From an uncultured Eubacteriales bacterium (GTDB taxonomy: Bacteria > Bacillota > Clostridia > Oscillospirales > CAG-382): a stretch of DNA of 9,924 nt. Location: contig CAKSDR010000050.1 in NCBI GenBank assembly GCA_934446095.1, positions 1 through 9,924 of the forward strand, in the 5' to 3' direction. The translations under genes were made by a program, and so were the position numbers. Of the stretch, positions 6,623-9,924 are shown piece by piece (the first letter of the stretch is position 1; every line of letters begins with the position of its first letter). The notes under the pieces were generated by a model that saw only the letters and a list, made by a program, of their open reading frames with translations, was not told where the DNA came from and did no database searches.

Positions 6623-7547
6623 TTTTATCACTCTTCTTTCCGGCAAAAGGTTTTGCAGAAAAAGATTTTCCGCCGATTACAAGTATTACAAAGAAAAGCA
6701 GCGCCGTTACAAGATTTTTAACGTCGGAATCAAATTTCGACAGTGCAAGCGAAACACAGGCAGTGTAAACAACGCTTCCTATGATTACCGAAGTTGTGCT
6801 TCTAAGAATTTTTATTCTTCCGAAAATATTTATTCCGATTATAACCGACGCAAGGCCTATTACCATTTTACCGGTTCCGTCGGTAAGATTAAACGCTCTC
6901 ATATACTGGCAAAAAAGAGAACCCGAAAAAGCAACAAACGCATTTGCGATCGAAAGGCCCATGATTTTTGCATTGCCGCCGTTTTTGCCAAGAGTCGCCA
7001 CAACCATAGGGTTATCCCCCATGGCTTTCAGCAAATACCCTCTTTTTGTATTCAGGAACAAATCGAGCAAAATTTTCATAATCGCAAGAACTATAATCAA
7101 AACAATAATATTTCTGTACGGGCGTATTGCATGCAAAGGGGCACCCGTATCCGAAGCGGTGCCGAACAGAGTTCGTATAATATTGTTTGAAAAAACCGTG
7201 TTCATCTTGCCGATAATCGGAAGGTTCGCTTTGCCGGCAATCATATAATTCACTGAATAAAGACCCGTCATCATAATTATTCCGGAAAGAAGGTCGCGTA
7301 TTTTAAATTTTACGTGGATAATTCCGGTAAGCATTCCTGCGACAGCTCCTGCAAAAACCGAAACAATCATTGCAACACCGAAAGGCGTGCCGTTTTGAAT
7401 CATAACGGCGGTAATGGCGCCGCCAAGCGGAAAACTCCCGTCTACCGTCAGATCCGGAAAATCAAGTATTTTATATGTAATGTAAATACCCAGAGCCATG
7501 ACGGCATAAATGCCGCCAAGCTCAAGTGCACTGATTATAAGTCCCAT
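6615..7547 (-). CDS. trpY: ABC transporter permease, TrpY-type (predicted tryptophan importer)
   Basis: This is the membrane subunit, 310 residues, of the BPD_transp_2 family distinct from LivH and LivM (the COG4120 type that goes with PF04392 binding proteins). Family marks are GGIYAVMALGIYITYKILDFPDLTVDGSF at the N-terminus, KIRDLLSGIIMMTGLYSVNYMI, the cytoplasmic coupling stretch KRGYLLKAMGDNPMVVATLGKN, and GLASVIIGINIFG. Several hydrophobic segments span the chain, and the C-terminus is basic and probably cytoplasmic. Only one permease gene is present, so it presumably acts as a homodimer. A GGAGAAG ribosome binding site lies 8 nt before the ATG, in the 20-bp gap after trpX. It contains no Trp, unusual for a membrane protein of this size. 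The name rests on family and on the Trp T-box upstream. Confidence 0.87.
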   Translation of the reverse strand: MGLIISALELGGIYAVMALGIYITYKILDFPDLTVDGSFPLGGAITAVMIQNGTPFGVAMIVSVFAGAVAGMLTGIIHVKFKIRDLLSGIIMMTGLYSVNYMIAGKANLPIIGKMNTVFSNNIIRTLFGTASDTGAPLHAIRPYRNIIVLIIVLAIMKILLDLFLNTKRGYLLKAMGDNPMVVATLGKNGGNAKIMGLSIANAFVAFSGSLFCQYMRAFNLTDGTGKMVIGLASVIIGINIFGRIKILRSTTSVIIGSVVYTACVSLALSKFDSDVKNLVTALLFFVILVIGGKSFSAKPFAGKKSDKNA

Positions 7548-7567
7548 TATTATTACTTCTCCGATTA

Positions 7568-8554
7568 TTATTCGTTCACGATATTTGCTCTTTCGGAAAG
7601 TTTCTCGTCAAGAACAAGGCCGAATTTTTCAAGAACCGCCGTGTTTACATATAAGTGGTTGTCCGTAACTGTTTCAAAGGGGATTTCAGACGCCTTCTTT
7701 TCACCTTTCAGAATTTTTGCCGCCATCTTTCCGGTCTGTACTCCGAGATCGAAGTATTCAAGTCCTTCCGCTGCAGCGCATCCTTTTTTAACCTGTTCTA
7801 TTTCGCTTCCGAACACGGGCTTTCCTGCTTCTCCCGCTTTGTCTAAAATTATATCAAGCTGACCCACAACCGTGTTGTCGGTAAGGTTTGAAAAGCAATC
7901 GACGTCATTCATAACCGACTCGAGAGCCATAGGCACATCCGACGCTGCCGTAATGCCTTTGTCAACAATTTCAAATCCGTAATCGGGAGCGTATTTTTTA
8001 TACATTTCAAGCGTGTATTCCGAATTCGATTCGCTTGTCGTATACAAAATTCCTATTTTTTTAGCGTCAGGCATAAGGCTTCTTATCATGGAAAGTTGCG
8101 CCTGCACGGGCAAAACATCACTTGTTCCGGTAATTTCCCCATCGGTAAGTGCAGCGCCGGCAGGATCTGTGATTGCAGTAAAAACTACCGGTATCTGCTC
8201 TTCGGACGCGGCAAGGTAGCATGCCTGCGCAGCCGGAGTTGCAATAGTGCATATAAGATCTGCCTTTCCGCTTACAAATCCCTGAGCGATAGTGGAACAT
8301 GTTCCGGTATCAAAACTTGCGTTTTTATAATCGATTTTTAAGTTTTTGCCTTCTTCAAAGCCTTCCTGTTTAAGCCCTTCTATAAAACCTTCGCGGCAGT
8401 TGTCGAGAGAACCGTGTTCACCGAACTGGCTTATGCCGACCGTATAGATCTTTTCATTGTTTTTCTCGTCGGTATTGTTATTGCATGAGCAAAGCGATAA
8501 TGCCAAAAATATAAAAGCCAAAATTAAAGTAATTATTTTTTTTGCGTTTTTCAT
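7568..8554 (-). CDS. trpX: ABC transporter substrate-binding lipoprotein, TrpX-type (predicted tryptophan receptor)
   Basis: This is the receptor of the importer, 328 residues, of the ABC_sub_bind family (PF04392). The lipoprotein signal has two Cys, in LALSLCSC; Cys24 after L-C-S is the likely lipidation site, followed by an Asn/Asp/Glu linker. The mature domain starts YTVGISQFGEHGSLDNCREGF. Then come SGKADLICTIATPAAQA, PVVFTAITDPAGAAL with ITGTSD, KKIGILYTTSESNSE, and KPVFGSEIEQVKKGCAAAEG. These are the standard blocks of this family, one member of which (S. pneumoniae TrpX) is known with bound L-Trp. The start has AGAGGT 6-7 nt upstream. The UGG T-box leader and the absence of Trp in the protein support tryptophan as ligand. 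It is the first transporter gene after the short leader frame. Confidence 0.88.
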   Translation of the reverse strand: MKNAKKIITLILAFIFLALSLCSCNNNTDEKNNEKIYTVGISQFGEHGSLDNCREGFIEGLKQEGFEEGKNLKIDYKNASFDTGTCSTIAQGFVSGKADLICTIATPAAQACYLAASEEQIPVVFTAITDPAGAALTDGEITGTSDVLPVQAQLSMIRSLMPDAKKIGILYTTSESNSEYTLEMYKKYAPDYGFEIVDKGITAASDVPMALESVMNDVDCFSNLTDNTVVGQLDIILDKAGEAGKPVFGSEIEQVKKGCAAAEGLEYFDLGVQTGKMAAKILKGEKKASEIPFETVTDNHLYVNTAVLEKFGLVLDEKLSERANIVNE

Positions 8555-8597
8555 TTTTCTACCTCTTATTTATTTTATAATTTTTGTTTTCCTAATC

Positions 8598-8630
8598 TTA
8601 TTGTATGATTTTACGCCATCGTTTAAACAT
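8598..8630 (-). CDS. Short leader peptide frame with one Trp codon, MFKRWRKIIQ
   Basis: The sequence reads ATG TTT AAA CGA TGG CGT, then four more codons and TAA. A full Shine-Dalgarno GGAGG (8642-8638) lies 7 nt before the ATG, as good as or better than that of any real gene here. The frame starts about 20 nt after the T-box terminator U-tract, so it is only present in antiterminated transcripts, and it ends 43 nt before trpX. Codon 5 is TGG, and trpX, trpY and trpZ contain no Trp codon. An inverted repeat (8648-8642 with 8615-8609) pairs the bases just before the Shine-Dalgarno with codons 6-8, next to the Trp codon. I do not recognise the peptide. Translation and a regulatory role are inferred. 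Confidence 0.55.
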   Translation of the reverse strand: MFKRWRKIIQ

Positions 8631-8648
8631 AATGTTACCTCCGTAAAA
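8609..8648 (-). promoter_or_regulatory. Possible hairpin enclosing the leader-peptide start
   Basis: UUUUACG (8648-8642) and CGUAAAA (8615-8609) form a 7-bp perfect stem. It encloses most of the Shine-Dalgarno, the ATG and the Trp codon of the short frame; the first G of GGAGG is not in the loop but in the stem's last pair. A ribosome paused on the Trp codon would cover the 3' arm and open the stem. Confidence 0.4.
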
Positions 8649-8649
8649 C

Positions 8650-8685
8650 AAAAAAACTCTTGTCCCGATATAAGGGACAAGAGTT
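8650..8685 (-). terminator. T-box terminator
   Basis: A 12-bp perfect stem (8685-8674 with 8666-8655, AACTCTTGTCCC/GGGACAAGAGTT, 7-nt loop) runs into a U-tract at 8656-8650. Its 5' arm is the strand used by the competing antiterminator. Confidence 0.95.
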
Positions 8686-8926
8686 ATACTCCTGCGATAC
8701 CACCCAAATTCATATGCAAAAAGCATATGCACTCAACATACTACCATATGTTTCCCGAAATAACGGCCGGGTCCCGTCTTTCCTACTCTCATTAAGATTT
8801 CAGATTGCCCTCACAAGTCCATTCACAAACATTCTCGTTACCGCAATTCCACCGCCTGCGGCTCTCTTTGTACGCAAAACGCATGCTACTACTCTTGATC
8901 AAAGGTTTTGGCTCAAATATTAAGTT
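8650..8926 (-). promoter_or_regulatory. T-box riboswitch, specifier UGG (tryptophan), controlling trpXYZ
   Basis: The leader RNA runs on the minus strand from about 8926. Stem I: AAGAGUAGUAG near the base, then ACAAAG-AGAG-CCGCA, a GGCGGUGGAA distal loop, UUGCGG and a closing UUUGU. Next is the specifier loop GAAUGGAC with UGG at 8821-8819. A stem IIA/B-type pseudoknot is visible: ACGG (8777-8774) with CCGU (8766-8763), and CCCG (8771-8768) with CGGG (8757-8754). Stem III is CAUAUGC-UUUUU-GCAUAUG (8729-8711). The T-box core GGGUGGUAUCGC is at 8705-8694. The antiterminator can be drawn as GGG/CCC, a 7-nt bulge UGGUAUC, then GCAGGAG/CUCUUGU with a UAUAA loop. Uncharged tRNA-Trp would stabilise it and prevent termination, so the operon is induced by Trp shortage. 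The bulge reads UAUC where the consensus is NACC. Confidence 0.92.
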
Positions 8927-8932
8927 ACTGTT

Positions 8933-8961
8933 ATAATATCACCCATTTTATCGTTTGTCAA
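8933..8961 (-). promoter_or_regulatory. Promoter of the T-box leader and trpXYZ
   Basis: Minus strand: -35 TTGACA (8961-8956), 17-bp spacer, -10 TATTAT (8938-8933), start near 8926. It is back to back with the dut promoter; the two -35 boxes are 18 bp apart. Confidence 0.85.
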
Positions 8962-8979
8962 GGCTTTTTCAAAAAAATA

Positions 8980-9008
8980 TTGAAAATTTTTTCATAATAA
9001 TGTATAAT
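8980..9008 (+). promoter_or_regulatory. Promoter of dut
   Basis: -35 TTGAAA (8980-8985), 17-bp spacer, -10 TATAAT (9003-9008). The start would be near 9015, giving a leader of about 28 nt. Confidence 0.82.
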
Positions 9009-9042
9009 TTTATTGAAAAATCTGAAAGGAAATTATATTTTT

Positions 9043-9477
9043 ATGAAAATAAAAGTTAAAAAGTTATCAGAAAATGCAGTTATTCCCACAAGCGGTTCAA
9101 AATATTCCGCCGGATACGATTTATATGCCTGTATCAAAGAAAGCGTTGCAATAAAGCCCGGAACTACCGAAAAAATAGGAACCGGCCTTTCTATTGAAAT
9201 TCCCGAAGGCTACTTCGGAGCAATTTTTGCAAGAAGCGGACTTGCTTCAAAAATGGGGCTGCGTCCGTCAAACTGCGTGGGAGTCGCGGACTCCGACTAC
9301 AGAGGAGAATATATTGTCGCCTTATATAATGATTCTTCCGAAGAAAGAACTGTAAATCCGGGCGACAGAATCGCGCAACTTGTAATTCTGCCATATGTTT
9401 GCGCCGAATTTGAACTTGCCGACACTCTTGAAGATTCCGAAAGAGGAAGCAGCGGCTTCGGGAGCACAGGAAAATAA
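9043..9477 (+). CDS. dut: Deoxyuridine 5'-triphosphate nucleotidohydrolase (dUTPase)
   Basis: Hydrolyses dUTP to dUMP and pyrophosphate, keeping uracil out of DNA and supplying dUMP for thymidylate synthesis; a cytoplasmic trimer in this family. It has 144 residues, the normal length. All five trimeric dUTPase motifs are present: AGYDLYA (23-29), ARSGLASK (63-70), GVADSDYRGEY (80-90) with the catalytic Asp83 and the base-stacking Tyr86, PGDRIAQLV (106-114), and the C-terminal arm RGSSGFGSTG (134-143). Motif 3 has Ala82 where Ile is common. The start is ATG 9043; AAAGGA lies 12 nt upstream, a rather long spacing. A TTG at 9013 in the same frame would sit at the predicted transcription start, so it is rejected. 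It is monocistronic, with its own promoter and terminator. Confidence 0.96.
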   Translation: MKIKVKKLSENAVIPTSGSKYSAGYDLYACIKESVAIKPGTTEKIGTGLSIEIPEGYFGAIFARSGLASKMGLRPSNCVGVADSDYRGEYIVALYNDSSEERTVNPGDRIAQLVILPYVCAEFELADTLEDSERGSSGFGSTGK

Positions 9478-9487
9478 ATAATGATAT

Positions 9488-9527
9488 CCGCAGGCGTTGT
9501 GCGCCTGCGGCATTTTTATATTTTTTT
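9488..9527 (+). terminator. Intrinsic terminator of dut
   Basis: A 9-bp stem CCGCAGGCG/CGCCTGCGG (9488-9496 with 9502-9510, 5-nt loop) is followed by C-ATTTTTATATTTTTTT. The T-tract overlaps the last codons of the convergent dapA gene. On the minus strand the hairpin also lies just after dapA, but with only a weak T-run (ATATCATTATTT). Confidence 0.9.
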
Positions 9528-9924
9528 AAGTTTTTCAGCTGTAAGATTATAACATTCGATAAGTTTTTTCCTGTTTTTTTCGGAAATATTAACAAGAGGA
9601 AGCCTGAATTCCTCGCGGCACATTCCCTCATATGCCATAAGAGTTTTTACCGGGATAGGGTTTACGTCGCAGAAAAGTTCTCTTGACAAATCGAAAGTTT
9701 TAAGAAAAATTTCAAGGACTTTATTTTTGTCGTTTTCGTCTTCGGCATAAATGTACTTACGGCACATTTCCGAAATTTCATACGGAAATATATTCGACAT
9801 TACTGATATAACGCCCCTTGCCCCAAGCGCCAGAAGAGGATATGTCATATCGTCGTTTCCCGAATAAAGACACATGCCCGGACAGTTTTTTACAGTCATC
9901 GCAATGTCGGAAATATTATTTTTT
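9516..9924 (-). CDS. dapA: 4-hydroxy-tetrahydrodipicolinate synthase (DapA), C-terminal part, 5' end outside the window
   Basis: DapA condenses pyruvate with aspartate semialdehyde, the first committed step to lysine and diaminopimelate. The frame is open to the window edge: 135 residues are visible, beginning KNNISDIAM, about the last 45% of a roughly 290-residue enzyme. Family blocks are NNISDIA (which follows the KEAS Schiff-base motif, itself outside the window), LYSGNDDMTYPLLALGARGVISVMSN, NPIPVKTLMAYEG and EFRLPLVNISEKNRKKL. These match DapA better than other members of the lyase family (for example N-acetylneuraminate lyase), but the catalytic Lys cannot be checked here. It is convergent with dut; its stop codon lies in the T-tract of the dut terminator. 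Confidence 0.88.
   Translation of the reverse strand, partial: KNNISDIAMTVKNCPGMCLYSGNDDMTYPLLALGARGVISVMSNIFPYEISEMCRKYIYAEDENDKNKVLEIFLKTFDLSRELFCDVNPIPVKTLMAYEGMCREEFRLPLVNISEKNRKKLIECYNLTAEKLKKI

Noticed and set aside
6408..7190. 260-residue open frame on the plus strand opposite trpZ and trpY
   Set aside because: It lies antisense to two well-supported ABC transporter genes, has no family resemblance, and is probably a by-product of their codon use. The same applies to other plus-strand frames over the liv genes, such as 1231-1806.
9013..9042. TTG start for dut at 9013
   Set aside because: It coincides with the predicted transcription start, leaving no leader, and the extension precedes the usual dUTPase N-terminus.
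1..9924. CRISPR array, transposase, tRNA, rRNA or defence genes
   Set aside because: I found no regularly spaced repeats, transposase-like protein or structural RNA gene of these kinds in the window.

Overview
The window is low-GC, Bacillota-type DNA, most likely from an anaerobic member of Clostridia. The evidence is AT-rich spacers with TTGAnA/TATAAT-like promoters, GGAGG-type ribosome binding sites, lipoprotein binding proteins, a T-box riboswitch and a stalk-domain (copper amine oxidase N-like) protein. Most genes lie on the minus strand; dut alone is on the plus strand.

Layout from left to right. (1) 1-290, minus: 5' part of a secreted stalk-domain protein, cut by the window edge. (2) 291-740: no gene. 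It holds the terminator of the liv operon, a promoter, and a roughly 200-nt structured leader that ends in its own terminator about 90 nt before the stalk gene. (3) 741-5740, minus: a complete livKHMGF-type branched-chain amino acid ABC transporter operon. It has a well-matched sigma-A promoter whose spacer is a perfect palindrome, and two stem-loops between livK and livH. (4) 5846-8961, minus: a TrpXYZ-type ABC importer operon (binding protein, permease, ATPase) behind a T-box leader. The T-box specifier reads UGG (Trp). A 10-codon reading frame with a strong ribosome binding site and one Trp codon lies between the T-box terminator and trpX. (5) 8980-9527, plus: dut (dUTPase), transcribed divergently from the T-box leader, with its own promoter and terminator. 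(6) 9516-9924, minus: 3' part of dapA, convergent with dut.

How it fits together: two amino-acid uptake systems lie head to tail. The second is tied to tryptophan by the specifier codon, by the family of its binding protein, and by the complete absence of Trp from the three transporter proteins. The only Trp codon that can be translated from that mRNA before the end of trpZ is in the short leader frame. This suggests a second Trp sensor downstream of the T-box, comparable in layout to the B. subtilis rtpA (anti-TRAP) operon but feeding a transporter. The other item without a ready explanation is the structured leader in front of the stalk-domain gene.
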